From Cellulomonas sp. SLBN-39 (lineage in GTDB: Bacteria; Actinomycetota; Actinomycetes; Actinomycetales; Cellulomonadaceae): 64,000 nucleotides of DNA. The notes below the pieces were generated by a model that was not told the origin of the DNA, made no database searches, and saw only the letters and a program-made list of their open reading frames with translations. Shown here one piece after another: positions 42,676-49,912 of this stretch. The translations under genes and the position numbers were made by a program. Position 1 is the stretch's first letter; each line of letters starts with the position of its first letter. The stretch is from the NCBI RefSeq assembly GCF_006715865.1, contig NZ_VFOA01000001.1, positions 2,914,001 to 2,978,000 of the forward strand. Reading direction: 5' to 3'.

Positions 42676-43593
42676 CTAGCCCTTGACGGCGCCGGCCATG
42701 ATGCCGGCGACCAGCTGACGCCCTGCGACCGCGAACAGCACGAGCAGCGGGATGGTCGAGAGCACGACGCCCGCCATGATCAGCGACATGTCCTTGAAGT
42801 AGGACGCCTGCAGCAGCTGCAGCGCCACCGGCAGCGTCGGGTTGGTGGACCCGAGCACGATGAACGGCCAGAAGAAGTTCGTCCAGGACGCGACGAACGT
42901 GAACAGGCCGAGCATGACCGCCGCGGGGCGTGCGGCGGGCAGCGCCACCGACCAGAACGTGCGGATCATCGACGCGCCGTCCACGCGGGCGGCCTCGATG
43001 AGCTCGTACGGCAGGGCCGACTCGAGGTACTGCGTCATCCAGAACACGCCGAACGCCGTGACCAGGCCGGGCACGATGACGGCCTGCAGCTGGCCGATCC
43101 ACCCGAGCTGCGACATGACGATGAACAGCGGGATGATGCCGAGCTGCGTCGGCACGGCCGTGGTGGCGATGACGAACAGCAGCAGGCCCTTGCGCCCGCG
43201 GAACCGGAGCTTGGAGAACGAGAACCCGGCGAGCGTGGAGAACAGCACGGTCGTGGCGGACGTCACGGTCGCGACGATCACCGAGTTCGTCAGGGCCTGC
43301 CAGAACCCGATGTCGGACTCCAGGACCCGCTGGACGTTGGCGAGGAAGTTGCCCTCGGGCAGCAGGCCCGGGATGGGGTTCTGCGCGATGGTCTGCGCGT
43401 CGGAGCTGGCGAGCAGGAACGCGTAGTAGATCGGCAGCACGAAGACCGCGAGCGCGAGCGTGAGCAGCAGGTACGTGACCCAGCCGGGCCGCCGCTCGGA
43501 GCCGTGGCCGCCGCTGCGCCGGCGTCGGGCCGCGGCCCGTGCGGCGCCGGCGCCCGCGGTCTGCCGGACGTAGGGGAGGGACGGCGCGCTCAT
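42676..43593 (-). CDS. Sugar ABC transporter permease (MalG-like)
   Basis: A 305-residue inner-membrane permease of the CUT1 family. Six membrane segments follow a basic N-terminal tail (ARRRRSGGHGSERR). The coupling EAA loop reads YELIEAARVDGASMIRTFWSVALPAARPA. It pairs with the MalF-like permease, whose stop overlaps its ATG (ATGA). No ATPase gene is in the operon, so a shared MsiK-type ATPase elsewhere is likely, as is common for actinobacterial CUT1 importers. The substrate is inferred as cello-oligosaccharide from the operators. Confidence 0.9.
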   Translation of the reverse strand: MSAPSLPYVRQTAGAGAARAAARRRRSGGHGSERRPGWVTYLLLTLALAVFVLPIYYAFLLASSDAQTIAQNPIPGLLPEGNFLANVQRVLESDIGFWQALTNSVIVATVTSATTVLFSTLAGFSFSKLRFRGRKGLLLFVIATTAVPTQLGIIPLFIVMSQLGWIGQLQAVIVPGLVTAFGVFWMTQYLESALPYELIEAARVDGASMIRTFWSVALPAARPAAVMLGLFTFVASWTNFFWPFIVLGSTNPTLPVALQLLQASYFKDMSLIMAGVVLSTIPLLVLFAVAGRQLVAGIMAGAVKG

Positions 43594-44600
43594 CGTGCGA
43601 CCTTCTTCCGTGCCTTGGCGGTGGCGGAGCCGTCGGACGCGATCCGCTGGGTGAGCCAGAAGTTCAGCAGGCCGATGGCGACGATGATGATGAAGAGCAC
43701 CCAGGCGACCGCCGCGGCCCTTCCGAAGCTCTTCTGGCTGCCGAACGCCAGCTCGTAGACGTACATCGTGACCGTCATCCACTGCCGGCCGGGGCCGCCC
43801 TGGCCGAGCTGGTCGAACATGCGCGGCTCGTCGAAGATCTGCAGCCCGCCGATGGTCGAGGTGATGACCACGAAGATGATCGTCGGGCGCAGCTGCGGGA
43901 TCGTGATGGAGAAGAACTGCCGCACGCGGCCGGCGCCGTCGATGACGGCCGCCTCGTACAGGTCGCGCGGGACGGCCTGCATCGCGGCGAGCAGGATCAG
44001 CGTGTTGTAGCCGGTCCAGCGGAAGTTGACCATGGTGGCGATGGCGATGTGGCTGGGCAGCGGCTGCGCGTGCCAGCCGATCGGGTCGATGCCGACGAGG
44101 GCGAGGACGGCGTTGGCCACGCCCGACTGGTCGGCGAACACCTTGCCGAAGATGAGGGCGACGGCGACCGGTGCGACGACGTACGGCACCAGGACGCCCA
44201 TGCGCCAGAAGGTCTTCGCGCGCAGGTTCGCGTCGAGGATCGCCGCGAGGACGACCGCGACCATGAGCTGCGGGATGGTCGACAGCGCGAAGATGCTGAA
44301 GGTGTTGCGCAGGCCCTTCCAGAAGTTCGGCTCGTTGAACACGAACGCGAAGTTCTCGAACCCGACGAAGTCACCCTGGCCCCCCAGCAGGTGCCAGTCG
44401 AAGACCGAGACGTACGCGGTGTAGAGCAGCGGGAACAGACCCGTCAGCCCGAACAGCAGGAAGAACGGGGAGATGTACAGGTACGGCGAGACCTTCACGT
44501 CCCAGCGGGACAGGGTCTGGCTGAACCCGACGCGCCGCGGGGCCCGCGAGGGGTCCTGCGCCGGGCGGCGCATGCGCGGCGGTCTGGTCGACGTGGCCAT
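43590..44600 (-). CDS. Sugar ABC transporter permease (MalF-like)
   Basis: A 336-residue CUT1 permease with six membrane segments. The first segment starts at VSPYLYISPFFLLFGLTGLFPLLYTAYVSVFDW, and the EAA loop is LYEAAVIDGAGRVRQFFSITIPQLRP. ATG 44600 has GGAGGA eight bases upstream; an in-frame start 66 bases earlier is not preferred. It is second in the binding-protein/permease/permease operon, after an intergenic hairpin, and overlaps the next permease by four bases. Confidence 0.9.
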   Translation of the reverse strand: MATSTRPPRMRRPAQDPSRAPRRVGFSQTLSRWDVKVSPYLYISPFFLLFGLTGLFPLLYTAYVSVFDWHLLGGQGDFVGFENFAFVFNEPNFWKGLRNTFSIFALSTIPQLMVAVVLAAILDANLRAKTFWRMGVLVPYVVAPVAVALIFGKVFADQSGVANAVLALVGIDPIGWHAQPLPSHIAIATMVNFRWTGYNTLILLAAMQAVPRDLYEAAVIDGAGRVRQFFSITIPQLRPTIIFVVITSTIGGLQIFDEPRMFDQLGQGGPGRQWMTVTMYVYELAFGSQKSFGRAAAVAWVLFIIIVAIGLLNFWLTQRIASDGSATAKARKKVAR

Positions 44601-44639
44601 GGCGGGGGTCCTCCGGAAGGGGTGGGGTGCTGACGCGGG

Positions 44640-44679
44640 CGGGGCCGGGCCGGTGGCGGTCGCCACCGACCCGGCCCCG
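44640..44679 (-). terminator. Intra-operon hairpin between binding-protein and permease genes
   Basis: A stem of ten plus eight pairs with one mismatch (outer arm CGGGGCCGGG, inner arm CGGTGGCG, two-base loop). Located 18 bases after the binding-protein stop, it could stall RNase or partly terminate transcription so that more binding protein than permease is made. Confidence 0.6.
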
Positions 44680-44696
44680 TGCTGCGGCTGGTCAGG

Positions 44697-45992
44697 TCAG
44701 CCGAGGCCCTCGACGACCCCGACGACGGTCTCCCACTGGGCGGCCGGGTCGGCGCCGTTGACGTCGACCTCCGTCAGCGCGTTGCCGATCGCCTGCTGGA
44801 TCGTGAAGTAGTTCGGGCCCTTGAAGGGCACGACGACACCCTGCGAGCGGTTCGAGAGGATCTCACCGACGGGGGCGTCGTTGAAGAACGCGTTGGTCGC
44901 GGACTGGATGTCCTCGGACTCCTGCGCCTCGATCTGGCTCGGGAAGGTGCCCTTGTTGTTGAAGGCCTCGATCTGCTGCTCGGGCGCGGTCAGCCACGCG
45001 GCGAGCTTCTTGGCCTCCTCGACGTTGGCGCCCTGCGACGGCACCGTGAGGAACGAGCCGCCCCAGTTGCCGGCACCGCCGGGGAACACGTCGGCCAGGT
45101 CCCAGCCCTCGACGCCGGCCGCGTTGCCCTCGATCACGCCGAGCATCCAGCCCGGGGCGAGCATCACGGCGAAGCCGTCGTTCTGGAACGAGTTCGTCCA
45201 GTCCTCGCTCCACTGCGAGTAGTGGGCGGAGAGCCCGTCCGTGACCGAGGCCTGGACGACCTGCTCGTAGATCTCCTTGACGCGACCGTCGGAGACGGCC
45301 GTGACCGTGCCGTCCTCGGACTCGTAGGGGAACTCCTCCTGGTTGATCATGCCCTGGTAGATGGCACCGGCGGAGTCGAAGAACGCCTTGCCGCCCGAAC
45401 CCTCGGAGTACTGCTTGCCGACCTCGAAGAACTGCTCCCACGTGGCGGAGTCGCCGCCGAAGAGCTCCGCGACGGACTCACGGTCGGCGGGCAGGCCGGC
45501 GGCCTCGAACAGGTCCGCGCGGTACGCGATGCCCTGGGGGCCGATGTCCGTGCCGTAGCCGACGAGCTTGCCGTCCTCGGTCGTGGCCTGCGCGACCTTC
45601 CAGTCGAGCCAGCGGCCCTCGACGTCGGGGGAGGACAGGTCCTCGAAGTAGTCGGGGAACTGCATCAGCTCGGGCAGCCAGTCGACCTCGACGGCCTCGA
45701 TGTCCGAGGTGCCGGAGCCCGCGGCGAGCCGGCTGTTGAGGTTCTCGCGGGCCTCGTCGGCGGTGGCCGCACGCTTCTGCTCGATGGTGACGCCCGGGTT
45801 CTCCTCCTCGTACCGGGCGAACATCTCGTCGGTGTAGCCGAACTCGTTGAACGTCGCGACCGTGAGGGTGACGTCGCCACCCGCGGTCTCGTCGTCGTCG
45901 CCCCCGGCGTTGCCGGAGCAGGCCGTGGCGAGCAGGGCGACGCTCGTCACCCCGGCTGCGAGCGCCCACGCCTTGCGTGTGGTCTTGCGCAC
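44697..45992 (-). CDS. Extracellular sugar-binding lipoprotein of an ABC importer
   Basis: A 431-residue family 1 solute-binding lipoprotein. The signal is RKTTRKAWALAAGVTSVALL with lipobox ATAC (Cys at about 25). The mature fold includes TLTVATFNEFGYTDEMFARYEEENPGV, the hinge region GPQGIAYRADLFEAAGLP and NWGGSFLTVPSQG. GTG 45992 has AAGGGAG five bases upstream. It is first in the operon. A TTGACA -35 box and CebR-like sites lie upstream. The ligand, probably cellobiose or longer beta-glucosides, is inferred only from the regulator and operators. Confidence 0.88.
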   Translation of the reverse strand: MRKTTRKAWALAAGVTSVALLATACSGNAGGDDDETAGGDVTLTVATFNEFGYTDEMFARYEEENPGVTIEQKRAATADEARENLNSRLAAGSGTSDIEAVEVDWLPELMQFPDYFEDLSSPDVEGRWLDWKVAQATTEDGKLVGYGTDIGPQGIAYRADLFEAAGLPADRESVAELFGGDSATWEQFFEVGKQYSEGSGGKAFFDSAGAIYQGMINQEEFPYESEDGTVTAVSDGRVKEIYEQVVQASVTDGLSAHYSQWSEDWTNSFQNDGFAVMLAPGWMLGVIEGNAAGVEGWDLADVFPGGAGNWGGSFLTVPSQGANVEEAKKLAAWLTAPEQQIEAFNNKGTFPSQIEAQESEDIQSATNAFFNDAPVGEILSNRSQGVVVPFKGPNYFTIQQAIGNALTEVDVNGADPAAQWETVVGVVEGLG

Positions 45993-46106
45993 TGTGACTC
46001 CCTTGTCATCGGACGGCGTCCTCGCCGTACCCCGTGTCGCGTCCGGCGCCCGGCCGTCGCTGGGGGCGCGGCGGGCGTGCGGACGTGGGGCCGTGGGGCC
46101 CCCGCG

Positions 46107-46120
46107 TGGTTGCGCTCTCA
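46107..46120. promoter_or_regulatory. CebR-like operator 1
   Basis: TGGTTGCGCTCTCA matches 11 of 14 positions of the known CebR/CelR operator TGGGAGCGCTCCCA. It lies in the leader of the binding-protein gene. Confidence 0.45.
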
Positions 46121-46141
46121 CGACCAGGCTGACCCGGACCG

Positions 46142-46155
46142 CGGGAGCGTTCCCA
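46142..46155. promoter_or_regulatory. CebR-like operator 2
   Basis: CGGGAGCGTTCCCA matches 12 of 14 positions of TGGGAGCGCTCCCA. It lies just downstream of the predicted transcription start, where repressor would block elongation or open-complex formation. Confidence 0.55.
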
Positions 46156-46167
46156 CGCGCTGCGGAC

Positions 46168-46196
46168 ACCTTGGTCCGGTGCTGGTCCGGTGTCAA
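46168..46196 (-). promoter_or_regulatory. Promoter of the sugar transport operon
   Basis: A perfect -35 TTGACA (46196-46191) is followed after 17 bases by CAAGGT (46173-46168), a weak -10. The start would fall near 46161, about 170 bases before the binding-protein start. Confidence 0.5.
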
Positions 46197-46221
46197 GGAC
46201 GGGTGCCCCGGGGGCGAGGTG

Positions 46222-46235
46222 TGGTAGCGGTCCCA
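46222..46235. promoter_or_regulatory. CebR-like operator 3
   Basis: TGGTAGCGGTCCCA matches 12 of 14 positions of TGGGAGCGCTCCCA. It lies upstream of the -35 box, 80 bp centre-to-centre from operator 2, so looping is possible. Confidence 0.5.
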
Positions 46236-46357
46236 CGGTCGTATGTGCCCAGGTCAGAGCGCTGAGTCGCGTCAGTTGCGTTACCCAATCGTTACGGCTG
46301 GGACAAGCGTCCGACACCGGTCCGTGATGCGCCCGGACCGGCGTCCCGGGGTCAGGT
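46236..46357. other. Rest of the 365-bp gap upstream of the sugar operon
   Basis: Besides the promoter and operators, the gap between the binding-protein and DUF2505 genes holds a direct repeat on the minus strand, GTAACG-N5-GTAACG (46295-46279), spaced one helical turn and MtrA-box-like, and a terminator hairpin at 46313-46345. No gene is seen. Confidence 0.4.
46313..46345 (-). terminator. Terminator of the DUF2505 gene
   Basis: A 12-bp stem with one G-U pair (minus-strand arms GACGCCGGTCCG / CGGACCGGTGTC) and a nine-base loop, 12 bases after the stop. Confidence 0.6.
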
Positions 46358-46903
46358 TCAGGCGTGCGCGGGCGGGTGGGGGGCTCCGCCCTGCGTGCCG
46401 GGCGCGCGCGCGACCCAGCGCCGCGCGACCTCCTGCTCGACCTCGAGCACGGAGCGCACGGCCCCGGCGGCCGCGTCCTCGACGGCGGCGGCGAACAGCG
46501 GGACCGTCGCACGGACCTCCCCGACGTAGCGCACCTGCGTGCTCGTGCCGTCGTCGCCGGGGGCGAGGGTCGCCCGGCCCGTCACGCGCACGGGCGCGCC
46601 CGCGATCTCCACGACCACGGTCCCCGCGCGCGACCCGTCCGCGGCCGGGGCCTCCCAGGCCTCGACCTGCCGGACGTCGATCCTCGAGCCGACCAGGGCG
46701 CGGGCGTGGGCGGGGATCTGCTCCGACGGCAGCGCCCGGCGGGTGGTGACGGTGAACGCGCCGTCCGCGTCGCCCGTCACGTCGACCTGCTGGTCCAGCG
46801 CCCCCGACGCGCGCACCTTCGCGTGCACGTACTGCGGGTCGGCCAGCATCCGTGCCGCCCCGGCCGTGCCGACCGGGAACGAGAGCCTCACGTCGATCAG
46901 CAC
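46358..46903 (-). CDS. DUF2505-family protein (START/SRPBCC-like)
   Basis: A 181-residue protein of the DUF2505 family common in actinobacteria. It begins with FPVGTAGAARMLADPQYVHAKV, continues with FTVTTRRALPSEQIPAHARALVG, and ends with a helix AAGAVRSVLEVEQEVARRWVA. The fold is expected to be like polyketide cyclase/START domains that bind hydrophobic ligands; no ligand is known. The GTG at 46903 has GGGAGGG upstream, and a -10 box TAGGCT (46944-46939) precedes it. Confidence 0.82.
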   Translation of the reverse strand: MLIDVRLSFPVGTAGAARMLADPQYVHAKVRASGALDQQVDVTGDADGAFTVTTRRALPSEQIPAHARALVGSRIDVRQVEAWEAPAADGSRAGTVVVEIAGAPVRVTGRATLAPGDDGTSTQVRYVGEVRATVPLFAAAVEDAAAGAVRSVLEVEQEVARRWVARAPGTQGGAPHPPAHA

Positions 46904-47043
46904 ACGCCCTCCCTCGCAGGGCGCGCCGCCCCTGCCGCGAGCCTAGTCGCGCCGGGGTCCGCCCGCGTGGACCGACGGTCCGACCGACGTCCGCGGTGCG
47001 GGCGGGCCCGCCGGGTCGGCACGCCGGAACGTACCCTGGGGCG

Positions 47044-48525
47044 GTGTCCACGCTCAGCGACCTCGTCGCGCACCACGGGCCGCTCGGCGCGCCGGACCTG
47101 GAGTGGCTGCACCTGCTCGTCGGCGACTGGCAGGTCATCTCCGACCTCGCGTTCGCCGACCTCGTGATGTGGCTGCCGGTGGCGGACGGCGACTTCGTCG
47201 CGGTGGCGCAGTGCCGCCCGTCGACGGGTGCGACGGTGCACTACGACGACGTGGTGGGCTCCCGGCCGCCGGACGGGCAGCGCCCGCAGCTGCGCCGCGC
47301 GCTCGTCGAGCAGGCCCCGCAGCGCTCGCGCGAGCCGCGCTGGTTCGGCTCGTACGCCGTGCGCGAGGAGGCCGTGCCGGTGGTGCGCGACGGGCGCGCC
47401 ATCGCGGTCATCGCCCGGCAGACGAACCTCGGCGGCGCGCGGACACCGAGCCGGCTCGAGCTCAACTACGTCGAGGCGGCCGACGACCTGCTGGGCATGG
47501 TCGCGCGCGGGGAGTTCCCCGCCACGGACGCGCCCACCGGACCCCGCCGCGGCGCGCCCCGCGTCGGCGACGGCCTGGTGCGTCTCAACGGCGAGGGCGA
47601 GGTCCTGTACGCCAGCCCCAACGCGCTGTCCTGCTTCCACCGCCTCGGCGCGCTGGGCGACCTCACCGGTCGTTCGCTGGTCGAGGTCACGGCCGACCTC
47701 ATCGAGCAGAACGCGACCGTCGACGAGTCGATGCCGCTCGTCCTCATGGGGCGGGCCCCGTGGCGCGTCGACGTCGAGGCGCGCGGCGTGGCGCTCTCCC
47801 TGCGTGCGGTGCCGCTCACCGAGCGGTCCGAGCGCGTGGGTGCGGTGCTGCTCTGCCGGGACGTGTCCGAGCTGCGGCGTCGTGAGCGTGAGCTGATCAC
47901 CAAGGACGCGACGATCCGCGAGATCCACCACCGCGTGAAGAACAACCTGCAGACCGTCGCGGCGCTGCTGCGCCTGCAGTCGCGCCGCATGAGCTCGCCC
48001 GAGGCCCGGGACGCGCTGGCCGAGGCGATGCGACGGGTCGCGACGATCGCGCTCGTGCACGAGACCCTCTCGCAGACGCTCGACGAGTCGGTGCCGTTCG
48101 ACGACCTGGTCGGTCGCAGCCTGCGGCTGGCGGCGGACGTCGCGACCGCCGGTGCGCAGGTCCGCACCACCGTGCGCGGCTCGTTCGGCGCCGTGCCCGC
48201 GGAGGACGCGACGGCCCTGGCGCTCGTGCTGACGGAGCTCGTCACCAACGCGGTCGAGCACGGGTTCGACGGGCGTGAGCGCGGGACGGTCGAGGTCGTG
48301 GCGGTCCGTGACGAGGACGCGCTGCGGGTCGAGGTCAACGACGACGGCGCCGGTGTGCCGGCGGAGCAGGGCGCGGGCACGGGGCTCGGGACGCAGATCG
48401 TCCTCACCCTCGTGCGCAACGAGCTCGGGGGCTCCATCGAGTGGCTGCCCCGCGAGGGCGGCGGCACGTCGGTCGTCATCGAGGCCCGTCTGCGCCAGGG
48501 CCGCGACGCGGCGACCGTCGCGTGA
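47044..48525 (+). CDS. pdtaS: PdtaS-type sensor histidine kinase
   Basis: A 493-residue cytoplasmic kinase: an N-terminal GAF-like domain (about 1-150), a PAS-like domain (about 175-275), then a HisKA_2 domain with IREIHHRVKNNLQTVAALLRLQSRRM (His 295/296) and an HATPase (VLTELVTNAVEHG, NDDGAGVP, GTGLGTQIV). The order matches mycobacterial PdtaS, which phosphorylates the RNA-binding antiterminator PdtaR; pdtaR is not in the window. The convergent neighbour is whiB1, the same pairing as in Mycobacterium. GTG 47044 has TACCCT six bases before it, so the mRNA is likely leaderless. Confidence 0.9.
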   Translation: MSTLSDLVAHHGPLGAPDLEWLHLLVGDWQVISDLAFADLVMWLPVADGDFVAVAQCRPSTGATVHYDDVVGSRPPDGQRPQLRRALVEQAPQRSREPRWFGSYAVREEAVPVVRDGRAIAVIARQTNLGGARTPSRLELNYVEAADDLLGMVARGEFPATDAPTGPRRGAPRVGDGLVRLNGEGEVLYASPNALSCFHRLGALGDLTGRSLVEVTADLIEQNATVDESMPLVLMGRAPWRVDVEARGVALSLRAVPLTERSERVGAVLLCRDVSELRRRERELITKDATIREIHHRVKNNLQTVAALLRLQSRRMSSPEARDALAEAMRRVATIALVHETLSQTLDESVPFDDLVGRSLRLAADVATAGAQVRTTVRGSFGAVPAEDATALALVLTELVTNAVEHGFDGRERGTVEVVAVRDEDALRVEVNDDGAGVPAEQGAGTGLGTQIVLTLVRNELGGSIEWLPREGGGTSVVIEARLRQGRDAATVA

Positions 48526-48617
48526 CACGCGCGGTCGGCGATCTTGGCCCGCGGCTACGACGCCGCAGGGCTCTCCGCTGACGCATGGCTCTCCGCTGAG
48601 GGCCCGTCAGGCGGACG

Positions 48618-48685
48618 GCGTGACGAGGTCCGCCGCGCAGGCGTGACGAGGCACCGCCGCGCAGACGTGACGCGCAGACGTGACG
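48618..48685. repeat. Four degenerate direct repeats with core CGTGACG
   Basis: Between pdtaS and whiB1, GCGTGACGAGG occurs at 48618-48628 and 48641-48651, and CGCAGACGTGACG at 48659-48671 and 48673-48685. They lie just before the shared terminator. Too few and too irregular for a CRISPR; the role is unknown. Confidence 0.5.
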
Positions 48686-48722
48686 AGGCCCCGCTGCCCG
48701 GGGGCGGGCGGCGGGGCCTCGT
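48683..48722. terminator. Bidirectional terminator between pdtaS and whiB1
   Basis: A perfect 12-bp stem (ACGAGGCCCCGC / GCGGGGCCTCGT) with a 16-base loop lies in the convergent gap, 15 bases past the whiB1 stop. Confidence 0.65.
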
Positions 48723-48737
48723 GCGTGCGTCGGTGCG

Positions 48738-48986
48738 TCAGCCGGCGCGGCGCTGGCGCGCCGTGCGACGCTTGAGCGCGCGGCGCTCGTCCTCGGACAG
48801 GCCGCCCCAGACGCCGGCGTCCTGGCCGGTCTCGATGGCCCACTTCAGGCACGTGTCGACGACGTCGCAGCGACGGCAGACGGCCTTGGCCTCGTCGATC
48901 TGCTGCAGCGCGGGGCCGGTGTTGCCGATCGGGAAGAAGAGCTCAGGGTCCTCGTCGAGGCAGGCTGCGCGGTGGCGCCAGTCCAT
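48738..48986 (-). CDS. whiB1: WhiB1 transcription factor
   Basis: An 82-residue Wbl protein. It has the four cluster cysteines at 9, 37, 40 and 46, the same positions as mycobacterial WhiB1, then GVWGG and the basic tail RRALKRRTARQRR. WhiB1 binds a nitric-oxide-sensitive 4Fe-4S cluster and the housekeeping sigma factor. The sequence FFPIGNTGPALQQIDEAK also matches WhiB1. ATG 48986 has AAGGAGG six bases upstream. It is convergent with pdtaS, as in Mycobacterium tuberculosis. Confidence 0.95.
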   Translation of the reverse strand: MDWRHRAACLDEDPELFFPIGNTGPALQQIDEAKAVCRRCDVVDTCLKWAIETGQDAGVWGGLSEDERRALKRRTARQRRAG

Positions 48987-49475
48987 GTCAGGCCTCCTTG
49001 GCACGCGACAGTGCGGCGCCCCGTGATGGGGGCGCGCCGATGTCGCGAGATGCAGTGGTGGGGGGAATCGTGCTGCGGACAAGCCTCACACCACCTGGAC
49101 GCGGGCACAAGGGTTACGGCAACGTTTCCTCAGGGTAACGCGTGAGGCGTTCGTCACATCTGAGCCCTCGCTGGGAGTCCGCCCCACGCGGCCTGTGCGC
49201 TCCCCGGCAGGAGTGCTCTGAACATCCGTCCAGAACAAGGGACGTTGGGCCTGGCATGTGCTCTGACCTGCAGGTTCACCCGTTCGAGGGCTGGTGCGCG
49301 TCGCTCGGGGCGCCTCGGGCGCCGCGCTCGACGCCGCCGTCGTGACGTGGCTCACGCGCCACCGGCGGGGCGCGGGCTCGTCCCGTCACCTCCGCCCGGT
49401 GGTCCGAGCATCCGGCGCAGTCTGGTAGTGGGTGTGACGCACGCGACGTCCGGCTGCGCGCCGTAGGGTCGTGCC
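48987..49475. other. Intergenic region upstream of whiB1
   Basis: No gene is convincing in this 489-bp stretch. Near 49113-49139 there is an imperfect inverted repeat, GTTAC...GTAAC, upstream of a possible minus-strand promoter for whiB1. The far end holds the TAGGGT -10 box (49464-49469) of the divergent small membrane protein. One PHO-like unit (GTTCACCCGTT, 49273) is present but alone. Confidence 0.4.
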
Positions 49476-49898
49476 GTGCCGCACGACCTGCCCCGGACCC
49501 GCCCGCCCGCGCTGCTCGCCGTCGTCGTGGCCGTCGGCCTCGAGGCGCTGGCGCTCGTCGTCGCCGCAGGTGCCGGGCTCGTCTCGGCGGTGCGCGGCGC
49601 GCAGGACGTGGGCGCGACGTGGGGCCTCGTGGTCCTCGCCGCCCTCGCCGCGCTCCTGCTCGCGCAGGCCGCGCGCGGGCTGTGGCAGGGGCGGCGCTGG
49701 GGGCGGGGCCCGGTGCTCACCGCCCAGATCCTCCTCGTCGTCGTCGCCTGGACCTGGTGGGGCGTCGGCGGGTCCGTCCCGGCCCTGCTGGTGGCGGCCC
49801 TCGGCCTGCTCGTCGGGGTCGGCGTCCTGCTGCCGTCGGTCGTGCGGGCCACCACGCGCACGGGCCCCGACGGTCCGCCGAGCCCGCCCGCGGGCTGA
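49476..49898 (+). CDS. Small integral membrane protein, unknown function
   Basis: A 140-residue protein with four hydrophobic segments (about 12-38, 47-66, 79-96 and 101-121). A short basic loop, RGLWQGRRWGRGP, lies between the second and third. I do not recognise the family beyond an actinobacterial hypothetical membrane protein. The GTG at 49476 has TAGGGT exactly six bases upstream, so the mRNA is probably leaderless. It is convergent with the FtsK/EccC-like gene, 14 bases apart. Confidence 0.7.
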   Translation: MPHDLPRTRPPALLAVVVAVGLEALALVVAAGAGLVSAVRGAQDVGATWGLVVLAALAALLLAQAARGLWQGRRWGRGPVLTAQILLVVVAWTWWGVGGSVPALLVAALGLLVGVGVLLPSVVRATTRTGPDGPPSPPAG

Positions 49899-49912
49899 CC
49901 CTCCCGGCGGCC

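Noticed and set aside
48618..48685. Direct repeats as a CRISPR array
   Set aside because: Repeats are 7-13 bp, irregular in spacing, with no spacers or cas genes.
49273..49283. GTTCACCCGTT as a PHO box upstream of whiB1
   Set aside because: Only one unit; no second unit follows at 11 nt.
49142..49345. Small open frame between whiB1 and the membrane protein gene
   Set aside because: No start signal, no recognisable domain, and composition like intergenic DNA.
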